From Panagrolaimus kolymaensis (taxonomy: Eukaryota > Nematoda > Chromadorea > Rhabditida > Panagrolaimidae): 64,000 nt of DNA. Shown here one piece after another: positions 48,907-60,593 of the stretch. The stretch spans positions 5,704,001-5,768,000 of the forward strand of contig JAJQJQ010000006.1 in assembly GCA_028622995.1 (NCBI GenBank), written 5' to 3'. Numbering within the stretch: the stretch's first letter is position 1; each line of letters begins with the position of its first letter. The notes under the pieces are model-generated. The model saw nothing but the letters and a program-made list of their open reading frames with translations. It ran no database searches and was not told the origin of the DNA. Both the position numbers and the translations under genes were made by a program.

Positions 48907-50409
48907 TTAATTACGTTTAGTATCATCTTTAGCATCTTCGTACACATCATCATTGTGAGGTTTAGTAGTTGATGGATTCTTTGGATTTGGATTGATTTGA
49001 AGTGCATCAGCAAATTTTTCAACAGGAGGACTTGGTTGTTTAGCAAGAGTTTCAGCAAAGCTTTCATTTGTCGTTTCAAATCGTTCAACATTTAGAGATT
49101 TTGATGTTGGAGAAAAACTTTGTGCAGTTTTGGTTGATTTCATTTCGTCTTTCTTTGATGAAGCATTAGAAGGATTGGTGATTTTTTTGAATACCTAAAA
49201 ACAAAATATGATTGTAAGACAAAATAAAGACTCAAATTTAACCAACATCATAATATTCTCCACCATTTTCCCAATCATAAGGATCAGCGAAGTTATAATC
49301 ACGATCCAAACATATTTTAGAAATAATTCCACGAAGATAATCATAATCTGGACGACTGTCATATTTTAATGCTTGAAGATGATCGATGACTGAATAAAGT
49401 TCAATTGGACCATGACGAAATAATGTTGTTAAAGAATCTTCTTTCACTTGACAAATCTTTTTCCTGGATACATCACGCCATGGAAGTTTACCATATAATA
49501 ATTCAACGAGCATAAAAAGCCATGACCAACAATCATCACGTCGTCCTTGTTCAATACGTTTATGAACATTTGGAGAGCAATAGCGATCAGTACCAAGAAA
49601 AGGAGCACGAGGTCGAGGACGTCGATGTTGCACATAAGATTTGGATGAATCATATTTGAGCTGAAAAAGAAATTTATGTTGAGTATAAAAAACATCGTAA
49701 ATAGAAACAAATGAAACATAAAGGTAAAAAAACCATACATAAGCTCGAGCAAAACCAAAATCAAGTATTCGAATATTTCGAACTTCAGATGCATAATATC
49801 CAACAGCAAAATTTGAAGCTTTAACATCTCTGTGCAAAAAACCAATACAATGAATATCTTCGATCGCCTAAAAATTATGACTGTGCATGAATTTGATGAA
49901 GAACGAAAACTAACATTTAAACAATGAAAAGCAATTCGAAGTCCAGTGGAATATGTCATTCGTTGTTGAGGTGAGTGTCGACGAAGATATGATAATGATG
50001 GACCAGCAAGAGACATGCAAACGATATTGATATCATTTGATATTCTACCAGAAGCATAAAGTTGACAAACATGACGAGACCATTGTAATTTTCGTAAAAT
50101 GTTTGCTTCAGCTGCTAAAGTTTCAGAGTAATGTTTTAGAACATATTCAGCTTTCAAAGCAGCTTTGGGATGTTGAGTTTCAAGTTCATCACATCTTTCA
50201 ACACAATAAACAATTCCACAACCACCTCGTCCAAGTTCAGATAAAACTTTCCATTTTCCATCAATTATTGTACCAATTTCATATTCGGGTTTTCGACGAG
50301 ATTCACTTGATGATGATCGATCAGTTGTTTTTGCAGTAGTCGTTCTTGTTGTTGTCGTCAATACAGTAGTTCCATCTCTTGTTGTACGTGTTCCCGTTGT
50401 TGTTGTCAT
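48907..50409 (-). CDS. TTBK/CK1-like protein kinase
   Basis: Exons 50409-49915, 49867-49739, 49660-49247 and 49194-48907 give 441 aa. A Thr-rich leader (1-35) precedes the kinase domain: glycine loop GRGGCG (60-65), Lys86 in ALKAE, catalytic HRDVKASN (177-184), DFG at 201-203, GTDRYCSP in place of the APE region, and DDCWSWLFMLVELLYGKLPW. The wording (HRDVKASNFAVG, LGTDRYCSPN, KLPWR) is that of tau-tubulin kinase and casein kinase 1 relatives, a group greatly expanded in nematodes and often germline-expressed. The last 100 residues are disordered, Ser/Pro/Lys-rich. All motifs needed for activity are present. Start chosen at the first ATG that gives the Thr-rich leader. Confidence 0.9.
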
Positions 50410-50988
50410 CGTCAATGAAAAAAAGCGATGAAGCACCAAAGAGAAGAGAAAAAAACTTTTTTACTTTCAACTGACAAACAGGAAAGAAAATTAATCAGAA
50501 TGGTGTTTTGATTTTTTGAAAGAAAAGATTGAAGCGATTCCTAAAAATTTACATAAATTACATGACGGAATAAAAAATGGAGGAAAATAAGAAAAAAGTG
50601 TGATGGGAAATGTTTATGTTAGGATAAGCCGCTATAACAAAAGTTGAAAAAACGCATATAGCAAAGATGAAATTAATAAAGTAAAATTTTAGTCCATAGT
50701 TTAAAGAAAAAAAAACAGATACCCTGCTAATAATTTAATCATTTTACTCTGCTAATAATTTAATCATTTTACTCAAACATTTGGTAAACGAAAATGTGAA
50801 AAATTGGTCAGCATGCATAAATAAAATCAAGGAAACCAGATACGAAAAGAAAATAGAGGGAAAGAAGTGCAGAATTAAAACAAACAAAATCCTTCAATAA
50901 AAAAAAAAGAAATATATTTACAGTAAAACAACATTAACAATAAAACGTAAAACTATACAACAAAAATACAAAGGAAGTATAGTACGGC
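50410..50988. other. Intergenic, with a 25-bp tandem duplication
   Basis: Upstream of the kinase and downstream of the zinc-finger gene, both on the minus strand. A perfect two-copy 25-bp repeat starting CTGCTAATAATTTAATC lies at 50724-50748 and 50749-50773. No gene. Confidence 0.5.
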
Positions 50989-51474
50989 TTAACAAGAACG
51001 GCGATTATTAGATGCCTCACAAGTTGAAGGAAAGCTTTCAACTGTAACATTTTGAAATGGAACAGATTTTCGAGGTGGTGGACGCGTATAAGGTGCAGCT
51101 GATTGACGAAAAGCATTCTTGTTGAGTTCTAGTGGTAATCTAACTGGAGAAGCTTTCAAAACCATCGCAGATTGAATTGCCGGAGGAGGAACAAGCATAC
51201 GAGTTGGACGTAGAGGTCTCATAGTCGCAGAAGATTGAATTGAAGGAGGCATTCGACATAGTCGTAAAGTCTCCGAAGAATGAATTGCCGGAGATGCGAG
51301 AAGCATACGAGTTGGACGTTGAGCTCTCATAGTACATGAAGAAAGAGATGGAGGAGGCATTCGATATGATCGCTGATCTTTCATAATAGACGAATGTTGA
51401 ATAGCTTGAGTTGGAGTATGCATACGAAGTGGACGTTGAGCTCTCAAATTTGACGAAGATGGAATCTGAGGACG
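50989..51474 (-). other. In-frame repeat-coding extension after the stop of the zinc-finger gene
   Basis: Directly after the TAA at 51477-51475 the same frame stays open for 161 more codons with the same repeat style as before it (RPxRMLxPPPAIQS, RMPPS), ending NRRSC and TAA at 50991-50989. It is either a C-terminal exon reached by splicing around the stop (TTTTTTAACGTCCTCAG ahead of ATTCC resembles an acceptor), readthrough, or a coding region recently cut off by a nonsense mutation. Confidence 0.6.
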
Positions 51475-52455
51475 TTAAAAAAGCATACGACTTTGACATT
51501 GAATATTCATATTCGGTGAAGATAAAATTGCCGGAGGTGGAAGAAGCATGCGACTTGGATGTTGAGTATTCGTCAAAGATTGAATTGAATGAGATGGAAG
51601 AGACATACGATTTGAATCTTGAGGTAAAAGAACTTTACGATGAGCAACAGGATTCAATGGAACAAAATTGTTCGATTCTATACTTTTAAGAGCCTAAATT
51701 AATAAACATTAACAAAATATTTGAAATGAAGAGTCAAAGAAACTCACATCTTCAAAGATTGGTTTTGTGAAATCATCGAGAGGTTGATGAGAGAATCGAC
51801 ATTTTGTATCATTGCATTTGTGTTGAAAATTTTTGCAGGGGAATTCACCATGAAAAAAATTGCAATTCCATCCCTGATTACATGAACCATTAACATAAAG
51901 TTTGCATAACTCCGGTTTACGATGAGAATCAGATGCATTATGACTATAAACACACGCATCACCTTGACGACATTTACCTTCACGGAAAAATTTACAAAGC
52001 AAATTGTCAACTTTTGGTTTAGGCTTTTCAGGTTTGCATAAATCATGAAGTAAAGGTGTAAGCTGGCTAGAAGTTGATGCTAATCCATCACCAGCAGCCG
52101 AAGCCAAACCAACATAGGAGGGTGAAATGAGATCATAATCTAAAAAACATTAAATAAAGGAGATCGAATAGTTTCAAAACATACCATTTTGTTTGTTTTC
52201 TTTAGCAGCTCCTTTGTTTATAGGTGTTGAAAAACAAGATAAAGTTGATTTCTCAATAATTTGTTCATCATCCTCGTCAGCTTCAAATAATTCACCCTCT
52301 TCTAGATCTTCCATTTTTTCATCCACAGGTTTTTCATCTTCTTTGTTAGGTTTAACAATCAACTCAATTTTAACATCATTTTCACCAGGCTGACTACACT
52401 TTTGAAGCTTTTGTAGCAAACGCATTGCAATATCACTAGATTCAACTTTAAGCAT
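51475..52455 (-). CDS. ZC3H4/6/8-type CCCH zinc-finger protein
   Basis: Exons 52455-52185, 52139-51748 and 51693-51475 give 293 aa to the first stop. The N-terminal 90 residues are acidic (EDLEEGELFEADEDDEQ). Three CCCH fingers follow at about residues 137-208: C-x7-C-x5-C-x3-H in LCKFFREGKCRQGDACVYSH and in CKLYVNGSCNQGWNCNFFH, then the shorter CKNFQHKCNDTKCRFSH, linked by KPELC and GEFPC, with QPLDDFTKPIFED after. This matches ZC3H4/ZC3H6/Suppressor-of-sable proteins, nuclear factors that limit unproductive or extragenic transcription. A repeat-rich Pro/Arg/Met tail is interrupted by TAA at 51477. The frame is open upstream of the ATG to an acceptor (CTTTTCTCAG) near 52500, so an earlier coding exon is possible. 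Confidence 0.85.
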
Positions 52456-54231
52456 TTTTTTGTTTGCCTTCAAGATTTTTATGTTTTCACAATCGGTCCT
52501 CTGAGAAAAGCAAAAAGCACAAATGATTCAAAAATTGTCTCAAATATGCAAAAAATTGATTTGAAATTACAGCAAAAAAGCAAGTTACTAGTTTTAGATA
52601 AACCTAGAAAAATAAAAAGTTAGTGAATATTTGAAAGCATTCTTAACAAAACAATATATTAACGATTAAAATGATAAAAAATATTTACACGCCTAAATTT
52701 TTCGAAAGACCAAGTAAAAAAATCCTAACAAAATTAGAAAAATTTATCAAATGCTACATAAATTATTTCTATCACTAATCCTCAAAATCTCATTGCTATC
52801 AAATGCATAAAGTCAATCTAGCATAAAATATTTCTTCAAAATAAAATTTGGGTAATAAATCATTGATGGTGGAAAAAATGGCGACAATTCAAAACAACTA
52901 AATTTTGCAAAGACTCGAAAAAAGAAGAAAGAAGTAAAAATTTACGACAAAAAATAGGATTCTCAAAGTTTTACATGCATTTTGCAAGGTTCATCGAAAC
53001 TTCGCGTGTTTGTAAGATCGTTCCAAGATTAATTTTTTTTGTTTATTTTTGAAAATTAGAAGGTTACGATTTTCTGAATCTTTATAACCCTAAATTTTTT
53101 TAATGTTTATTTACTTTTTCGACATTTTTTACAGTTGATACTTCCAAAATGAATAAAGATACAAAGAATTAGGAATATTCTCCCATATACAATCAGTCAA
53201 TCTGCAGTCAGACTTGAATTGTCTGAACCTTTTCAAAGCAAGAATTCATTTGTGCTTAACATAAATTTACTTTGTTATTAGGAATGACGAATCGAGTAAA
53301 GTAATATGCTTTTTAATTTTTAAATAAATAAAATACCAGTTTTTTTTTCTTTGATTAGACATTTTACATCATCAAGTTTGTTTGAATTTTAAAAGGTTTA
53401 ATTGACGTGGTAAGAATCTAAGAAAGCACATTCAAAACACTTTATAAATTATTTCATTGGTGGCAAAATAAATTATTGGTAATACATATGAAGTTCAAAC
53501 AACACAATGCATAATACATAAAACAAATTAATGAACATTTCTGAACAAACAAAATTATTCCTTATTTGATAAACTTTGAATAAAGAGCATTTTTTTGTTG
53601 GTTTATGGAATTATGGAATTTTTTTGTTTACAAGTTTAAAGAAAATTAAGTTATTTTTTTTACTCAGCATTTCTCGTATTATAAAAATGCAATAAAAAAC
53701 AAATCATAGCAATGTCAGTTTTTTAACTTATAAATTTGCTATTTTAAATGAGTCTGTTTTCGAAAGTTTATCCGTACAAATAAATTCTTATAGGATGTGA
53801 TCTTTCATTTTTCCTCGAATTTAAAAAAATCTAAGTTAATTGTTTCAATTTTTAAATACATAAATGTTGCACTTTTTTTCAAGCGCTCATTTAATTCGTG
53901 AGATTTATTCTATCTCTCATTCGCTTTTTTTAAATTAAAATTCCAAACATTGGAATTGCAAAGAATGTGTCACATTTTTACAGTCTCCAAAATAAAAACT
54001 ATGATTTCTCATATATCTTTTTCACATTTTTTTTGTAGTTTTCTTAAAAATTGTTGTTTCACGTATTTTTCAAAATGCTAGTCTAAAAGCTTCAAAGCAA
54101 TTACTACTCCTCTTTTTTATTATAATTAGTTTTTTTTTTATAATTACTCCATTCAAGTGAAAATTAAAGGATTTTATAAAACACGTTTTATTTTCCATTT
54201 TTAGCTTTATTTTTTTATTATTTGCAGAAGC
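52456..54231. other. Intergenic between divergent genes, no gene seen
   Basis: 1.8 kb of AT-rich DNA between the minus-strand zinc-finger gene and the plus-strand receptor gene, presumably holding both promoters. TTTGCAG ends at 54227, just before the receptor ATG. Confidence 0.45.
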
Positions 54232-55940
54232 ATGGAATTCAGCAATTCAAGTCTTACCGATTGGCAACAATGTTTTTCAACTCAACGAACATTTCCAACG
54301 TTAAATGAAAAGCTCACGATTGGTTTGCCTCTTCTTTTCCTTAATATTATTGCTACCATATCCAATGTTATTTTGGTTTATTATAATTTATTCATCGTTT
54401 TGAAATCCAAAGCGCAACAAAATAATCCTTCCTAGTAATTTTCATTGTGCGTTTTTTCGTTCGTTTTTTCGCGCTCGGAAATGATTCATGGGAAAGTTTC
54501 AAAGAAAATGAATAAATTTGCATTAAAAAATGAATGAATGCACAAGGAAAGAAAAATACATTTGCATTTCATAAAAATGAAGCGGTGATGAGCGGTCGTT
54601 TGTCTTTTGATGAAGCAATTGTTGTTATCCAATAACAAGAAAGAGATCCAAGGCCCCAATTGCAAGGAAAGGATCCAAGAACCCAATAAGAAGGAAAAGA
54701 TCCAAGGGGCTAACTTTGAGGCAATTAACAATTGGGGATCTTTGAAAATGGTTTTGTAGGATCCAAATTGAGAGAAAGCTGAGAAATCGCTTGCAATTGA
54801 TTAGTATGCTATAGGAATTGTTAGGGGCAATTTAGAACAAGCTTAGAGGACCTTAAAGAAGTAAATTAGTCTGCGATGTTGCGGAGATGGCGATCTTATC
54901 TTCCAGAGTAAAGATCAAATAATTAATGAGAAAATTTTCGTAATATTTTACATAAAACAAGCTTCATGGCGGACCGAAGGTCCGCGTAGCGCCTAGTCAA
55001 GTTTTAATTTTGGTTAATCATTTTGCTATAGCAAATATTGGATATTGCATTGTTAATTTTATGGGTTCCATTCCTGGAATTCTTTCTCCAAGCATTATTT
55101 ATTCCTCTGATTGGGCCATGATGTTTACCGCGGGTTTCAACACACATTTTTATTTAACAATTTTATTCCTAAATTTTCTTATCGCTTTTGAAAGATTTAT
55201 TTATTTTTTTGAACTTTTCTCAAAAAATATTATTGCAATTTTACGAAAAAAGTTGCCAATATTTGTTTGGATTTTTGCATTCGCATGCGGAATAGGAACT
55301 GAAATTTCTGGATGTCATAAAATGTTTAATCAATGGGCCATGACTTATGTATTTACTTGTGCTACGTGTGGAAAAAAAGGAGATTTCCAAGTTTCTGCAA
55401 TTTATAATTACACTGGCTTGTATGGTCCTTTTGGATTGATTACAATGTACGCGGCAGTTTTTATTTTAATTTTTAAAAATAAATGGAAAATAGGAATTGG
55501 TAATGGAAGTAATAATAATGCTTTGTATGCCAAACAAGAAGTCAAAGTTGTGAGTCTTTTTTACGTTTAATAAGCAAAAAAACTAAAGATATGAAATTCT
55601 TTCAACAGAAAAATATATTAGCAAATTTTTTTTAAAGCTTATTAATTTCTAAATATTTATTTAGGCAATCAACTTTTTTGTTATTTGCATTTCTCAATGG
55701 TTTTTATCAACCATGTTTTTCTATGCTCGATTTCTATTTGGCAATACCCTTCTTACACCATTTATAACAAATGTTGCTGGAGTTCTCAATGCTTTAACTC
55801 AACCCATTGCATTAATCCTTTGTAACAAACGTGCTCGAAGACAACTTATGCATTATTGCAAAAGAGGCGGAGATTTAACTATAATTGGAAATATTTCTAT
55901 GACAATTCCAAAGCATTCAAAGGAGCAAAGACGTAATTAA
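54232..55940 (+). CDS. Seven-transmembrane receptor (nematode chemoreceptor-like)
   Basis: Exons 54232-54434, 54997-55549 and 55665-55940 give 343 aa. Seven hydrophobic segments can be counted: LPLLFLNIIATISNVILVYY (1), VLILVNHFAIANIGYCIVNF (2), FNTHFYLTILFLNFLIAFERF (3, shown in the family position with ERF in place of DRY), then IFVWIFAFACGIGTEI, a long Cys-containing loop (CATCGKKG), LYGPFGLITMYAAVFILIF, AINFFVICISQWFLSTMFF and NVAGVLNALTQPIALILCN (7, NPxxY position). A basic tail follows. This is the layout of nematode serpentine receptors such as Srx/Srsx; the ligand is unknown. Intron 1 (54435-54996) is ten times longer than typical here and holds a repeat-like segment. The start follows TTTGCAG-AAGC. 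Confidence 0.85.
54435..54996 (+). repeat. Repeat-bearing first intron of the receptor gene
   Basis: Bounded by GTAATT and CCTAG. Contains AAGCGGTGATGAGCGGT (near 54581), several GATCCAAG units (54640-54770), and a short palindrome GCGGACCGAAGGTCCGC near 54969. The first two are shared with 38565-38820 in the insert upstream of the CDC25-like copy 2, so a dispersed element probably created or enlarged this intron. Confidence 0.65.
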
Positions 55941-55958
55941 CTTTTAATTTAAGTTTAA

Positions 55959-56314
55959 AGGACCCTAATCATTTGGTCTTTTCAAAATTTCAAATTTTCG
56001 TTTCCCGCATTATTCCCTCCTGCTGGCAAGATGCAGAGTCTCTTTCAAGCAAGTTTGATTTTTTTTTGAAATCCAATTTTTTTCTTCTTCATCAACGTGA
56101 ATATCAACCATTTAAATGTATTTTCGAAGTACCTTTTACCTTTTTAATATTGTATTTACATATATTCATTGAACCCTAGATGAGGAAGAAAAAAATTGGA
56201 TTTCAAAAAAAAAATCAAACTTTCTTGAAAGAGACTCTGCACCTTGCCAGCAGGAGGGAATAATGCGGGAAACGAAAATTTGAAATTTTGAAAAGACCAA
56301 ATGATTAGGGTCCT
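55959..56314. mobile_element. Fold-back MITE flanked by TTAA
   Basis: A 356-bp inverted repeat with arms of about 135 bp, starting AGGACCCTAATCATTTGG and ending in the reverse complement, with only a few mismatches, around a spacer of about 85 bp. TTAA flanks both sides (55955-55958 and 56315-56318), as for piggyBac-type insertions. Because GTTTAAAG is itself symmetrical, TA or TTTAAA targets cannot be excluded. It lies 18 bases after the receptor stop codon, so it probably forms part of that transcript's 3' UTR. Confidence 0.85.
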
Positions 56315-56602
56315 TTAAACAAAATGAAAAATTTGTAGTTACTTTTCTTGTAATGCTTCTTTTTTTTCTAATTAAAGATTGAAGTAATTAATTAAAAGCT
56401 GCCTCTGGTAATATTTAAGATTTTATAATTCTACTACTAGGAAAAGAACAAAATGATGTTTTTGAGGGGTGAAACTAGAGACAATAAAACAAATGCTTTA
56501 TAATAATATTATACATATATATAAGAATGGATTCAAATCGATTCAAAAAAAAACAACAAAAAGTTTAAATAACAAACAAAAAAATATTTCACAGAAAGTG
56601 TG

Positions 56603-57241
56603 TTATAAATTTTTCTGTTTCATCATTTCTTCAAACTTTAAAAATAATTCTAACCGTTTCTGTTGCTCTTCTTTGAATGCTGATTCAAGATTTTCATTGC
56701 GTTTCAATAAATTCCATTTTTCATCTTTATCATGCTCGATTCGAACTTTTAATTCGAAATTCTCGGCTTCGAGTTTCTGCATTTTTCCTTGTAAATGTCC
56801 AACCATGCTGGAATCTTTAACGGTCGCCATTTGAAGATCATCTCTCAAACGTTCAGCTTCAACTTTAAGGGTCATATATTCAATAAGGAATGAATTAGTA
56901 TATCGCTTTTCGTTTCTTAATTTTTCACGGAGTTGTTTAATTTCTTGTCGAAGAGTAACAACTTCATTATTTGAAACTTCAGTAAATGTCGAAGATGTTG
57001 AGGGTTGGCTGGAACCAATTTGGGAGAACTGGGATATCGAAAGACCACTTTGAGGATGAATGAATGAAGGATCTGAATTGCTTTCTAAAAAATGAACATG
57101 ATTAACTTTCAATCATTTTAAGAGAAAAAAGGCAAAGGAGAAAACTATTAAGAAAGGTTTATAAAAAAACTTACCTTTAAAACCATCCATAACTTTCAAC
57201 TTTTTACCAAATAATGAAGCAGGCGATGAATGAATATCCAT
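56603..57241 (-). CDS. Small coiled-coil protein
   Basis: Exons 57241-57175 and 57084-56603 give 182 aa. Residues 1-70 are disordered (Ser/Pro-rich, SSQPSTSSTF). Residues about 73-180 are one long coiled coil with heptad-like Leu/Val spacing (VVTLRQEIKQLREKLR, LQGKMQKLEAENFELK, LLKRNENLESAFKEEQ). No catalytic or DNA-binding motif is seen. It sits next to another coiled-coil gene on the same strand; they may be distant relatives. Function unknown. Confidence 0.8.
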
Positions 57242-58489
57242 AAATATTTTTTTGCTATGCAGGTTTATCGGCGAAAAATGAAAACTTCCAATTAAATTTA
57301 TAAGAATGACTCAGCTTCCACAAAGCTGACGCTTCATTAATAATGAAACAAAAGATCCACAACTCAAGCAACAAATCTTTAACCCGCCTTTTAGAGAATG
57401 TAAACACTTGAAATTTACCCTCAAAAACTTTTTAACAAATTGATTTAAGTTTGTTTTGGCAAACGTCTCAATACCCTTAAAGGTTTATCAAAAGAATAAA
57501 TGAATGAAAAGAAAATTGTGATGCCGTAAACAACAAAACCCAAAAGCAAGCCAAATGCCAAAAACAAAAAATATATATAATCGTGTCTTTTTTTGCCGTT
57601 TTTATGGTCATTCTAGGGTGCCAATTTAGACACAATAAATGCATGCATAATAACATCGGCAATGTTCACTGATAAGCTTCTCGAAAACAAAACAAAAAAT
57701 TGTACAAATTGAGAAACTTTGTTTTTTGGTTTTTTTTTTGTTAGACAAAGGAAAGAGACGGTTGCTATTTTTAGAACATCTTTTTACGTTTTTCTCTCTC
57801 GGCAGCTTTTGCTGTGTTTTTCTTTCTTCTGTTCGTGTGTCTAAGAAAAAAATATTTTTCGCCTGGCTATTAATGTCATTATTATTTTTCTTTTAAACTA
57901 TGACATTAATTTTTTTTTGTTGGTTGTTTGGAGTATTCAATTCTTGCAAGGACGTTTTTCTTTGAATGCTGTTTTCCCATAAAAAAACAAGTCCTAGCTA
58001 ATTAAACAAAATCGTATTTTTGCAAATATGGAAACAAATGTGTTAAAACCAAACCATAATTATATTTTTATAAAATAAAATAAAGAAATTCTCAAATAAA
58101 ACTATTACATATGTACAATTTAAAGGGAAAGAACAAAAATAAGTAGCATAAGACTTAGATAATATTTTATCAACTATCTCCATAAAGTTTGAAGAGAGCT
58201 TTAGACAAGTTCCTATATAAGAGAAAAAACTCCCTCGTTTAAAAAAGAAAAAAAATTGTAATTCAAAAAGCATCTCCAAGACACAATATTAAAAAACAGA
58301 TTGAAAAGAAAGAAATTTTTAAGAAAATATAAACCAGCATAAAAACTTTTAATATAAAAAGCATAGAAAATTCATTTTAAAGTTTGAAAGTTTACAGAAT
58401 AAAAGATTATATAAATTATACAGGTTATGTACATTTTGAAATATTTTGGTGCACGTATGTAAGCAGCAATAACTCAAGAAGGCCAATAG
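57242..58489. other. Intergenic, no gene seen
   Basis: AT-rich spacer between two minus-strand coiled-coil genes. It contains the promoter side of the left one and the 3' UTR of the right one; no supportable exon. Confidence 0.45.
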
Positions 58490-59695
58490 TTAAATATCGA
58501 CTGAAACATGTTCAAAATCGCCTTCTTCAATTCTTTCAATTTTTTGTTCTAATTTTTCCAAATTCATCGTCAATTTTTCAGTTTTTTCTTGCAATGTTGC
58601 TACTTCCTTCTCAAGTTCATCATTATTTTCTTCAAGGTTTTTATTAACTTGAGCGTAATGATGCAATTTAAGGTTAAGTCTTTGTTTATCCATTTCAAGT
58701 TCAAAAACTTTTTCATAAAATTCCCCATTTTCTTTTTCTAATTTTCCACAACGGTCTTGAGCTTCTGCAAGCTTGGCTTCCAATTCTTCTATTAAAGCTG
58801 CTTTAGCATCACTTTCTTCTTCGGCTTTTGTTGATTCAACTAAAAAAAGAAAGAAACAAATAAAAATAAAAACAGTGATATCACTTTTTGTGTTTAATAA
58901 AAACAAAGCTAAAAGGTCGCAATCTCTTTAAAATTTATGCAAAGGTCGTTCCGGTTTTATATGTTTTTGTTATTAAATGGATATTATGTTATTTTTTGTA
59001 TAGTCTAGCGAACACTTTGTAACAAAAATTGGTTAAAAAACGAAAACTTGTGATGCTTGAAAATTATTTTATACCTCAGAGCTAAGTTTACCAAACTTAC
59101 CATTTCGTTGTTCATCAACTTCATCTTCGTCATCTTCGCGATAATTTTCCCTGTATTCATAAGAATCACTTTGATGATTATTACAAATTCCAGTATTAAT
59201 TAATTCATCAATAAGTTTTTCCTTTTCATTTTCAAGAACAAAATTTTGCCGATGAAGCTCCATGATTTCTTTTTTAAGTAAACCTTTTTGATGAATTAAT
59301 TCATCGATGATTTGATTATGTTTACAAGCATCCATGTAATTTGAATAGGATGGGAATTTAATTTGATCTTGGAAGCACGAAGTTTTTCCAATAAAATAAT
59401 CACCCAAATTATTTCCAATTGTTGGCGTCGTCGATGATGGAATAAAAAAGTCTGATTGAAAAAAATCTTTAACAAAAAATGGATCTTCCGTTGTCGACCA
59501 TGGGGAGTGTTGTTGCTGTGTCACTTGATTAAATGATGGAGGGCAAGTTGTTGTATTTTGGGGATTTGAAAACTAAAAAAAGAGAGAAAGTGAAATGAAA
59601 AATAAAGCCATATGTTTTTAAGTGTCATTGACAAATTTAAAAAATATGGGGAAAAATTAACTTACATCGAAATCAAAGTCAAAGTCCAAATCCAT
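58490..59695 (-). CDS. Coiled-coil protein with acidic-aromatic N-terminus
   Basis: Exons 59695-59666, 59572-59101 and 58839-58490 give 283 aa. Exon 1 encodes only MDLDFDFDFD, an acidic-aromatic stretch. Residues 11-95 are Ser/Thr/Gln/Phe-rich and probably disordered. Two coiled-coil parts follow: about 100-140 (IIDELIHQKGLLKKEIMELH) and about 170-280 (IEELEAKLAEAQDRC, LEENNDELEKEVATLQ, LEKLEQKIERIEE), separated by an acidic linker (REDDEDEVDEQ). The donor of exon 2 is GTAAGT at 59100; the later in-frame GTATAA would shift exon 3 out of frame. The mix of an acidic-aromatic head and coiled coil could suit a transcriptional or adaptor protein, but there is no basic region of a bZIP. Confidence 0.78.
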
Positions 59696-60593
59696 TTTCT
59701 TTTTTAAAATTTCCACTTTGTCCGAAATGTGTAAAAATTTTGGTTTTATTTTTCGAAATCAATAAAGCTATTTAAAACCGAAAACTATCAAAAAGCAACG
59801 TCGAAACAAAAAATATACTAAAAAGCAATATGTAAAAGCGACGTCCTTCTTCTTATTCTTCGATGTTGTGTTTGTTGATTTTTTCTTTCTTCTTCTTCCG
59901 TCTTTTTTTTTTCAGCTGAAAAGCAGTCAAAAAAGAAAACCTTTTTCAGCTGTTATATTCGACATTCATGAGTGCATCCATCCTTCCAACCACTGCCGCT
60001 CGCTGCAATCTACAGCCTTGAGTGTTTCGTCTTTCTTTTTTTAACGTTAACACCGTCGTCGCGTTTTTATTTTTTTGCTTGGAGGCTATAGCTTGAAGCA
60101 TAAAAAACGTAGTTTAACAAATGAAGAAAAAAAATTTGATAGCGGTTATGTCGTCTATTCGTCAGCTGATGCTGTTGCTTTTTTTAGTTAATTTTCTTCG
60201 CATGCAAATCACCTGTTTTCCATCGAGTAAAATATCATTTTTTTTAACTGATGCAATAGCAATAATAATTCTTCAAGAGATTTTGATCGTCTCAACGTCC
60301 TTTCTCCTATCCGCAATAAAGAAAAACAAGTTTTTGTCTTGCACAAAAAATATATTCACTCATCAACCAATAATTTGGTGCGTTTAAAAATATTAAAACA
60401 ATTTTTTATTGAGATTCATTTTTTGCTCACATGTATTTCTAATGTGTGTTTTGAATTAATTTTGCACCAAATTTAAAAAGAAATGTTCAATGGCGTAAGA
60501 AACAAATAAGTAAATAATGAAACCAAATTGTACAGAGTTGGAAATTTGATTTAAAAAAATGTGCAAACTTATGAAAAAAATGAAAAAATAATT
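59696..60593. other. Intergenic, no gene seen
   Basis: Upstream region of the coiled-coil gene. A Phe/Leu-rich plus-strand frame at 60121-60387 has no support. A T-run just left of the tRNA (plus-strand A-run at 60573-60592) provides its pol III terminator. Confidence 0.45.

Noticed and set aside
49444..50439. Single 331-codon frame reading through kinase introns
   Set aside because: After the GTTAGT donor it loses kinase similarity; HRDVK and DFG appear only when the introns are removed.
60121..60387. 88-codon plus-strand frame
   Set aside because: Hydrophobic low-complexity sequence in an intergenic T-rich area with no support.
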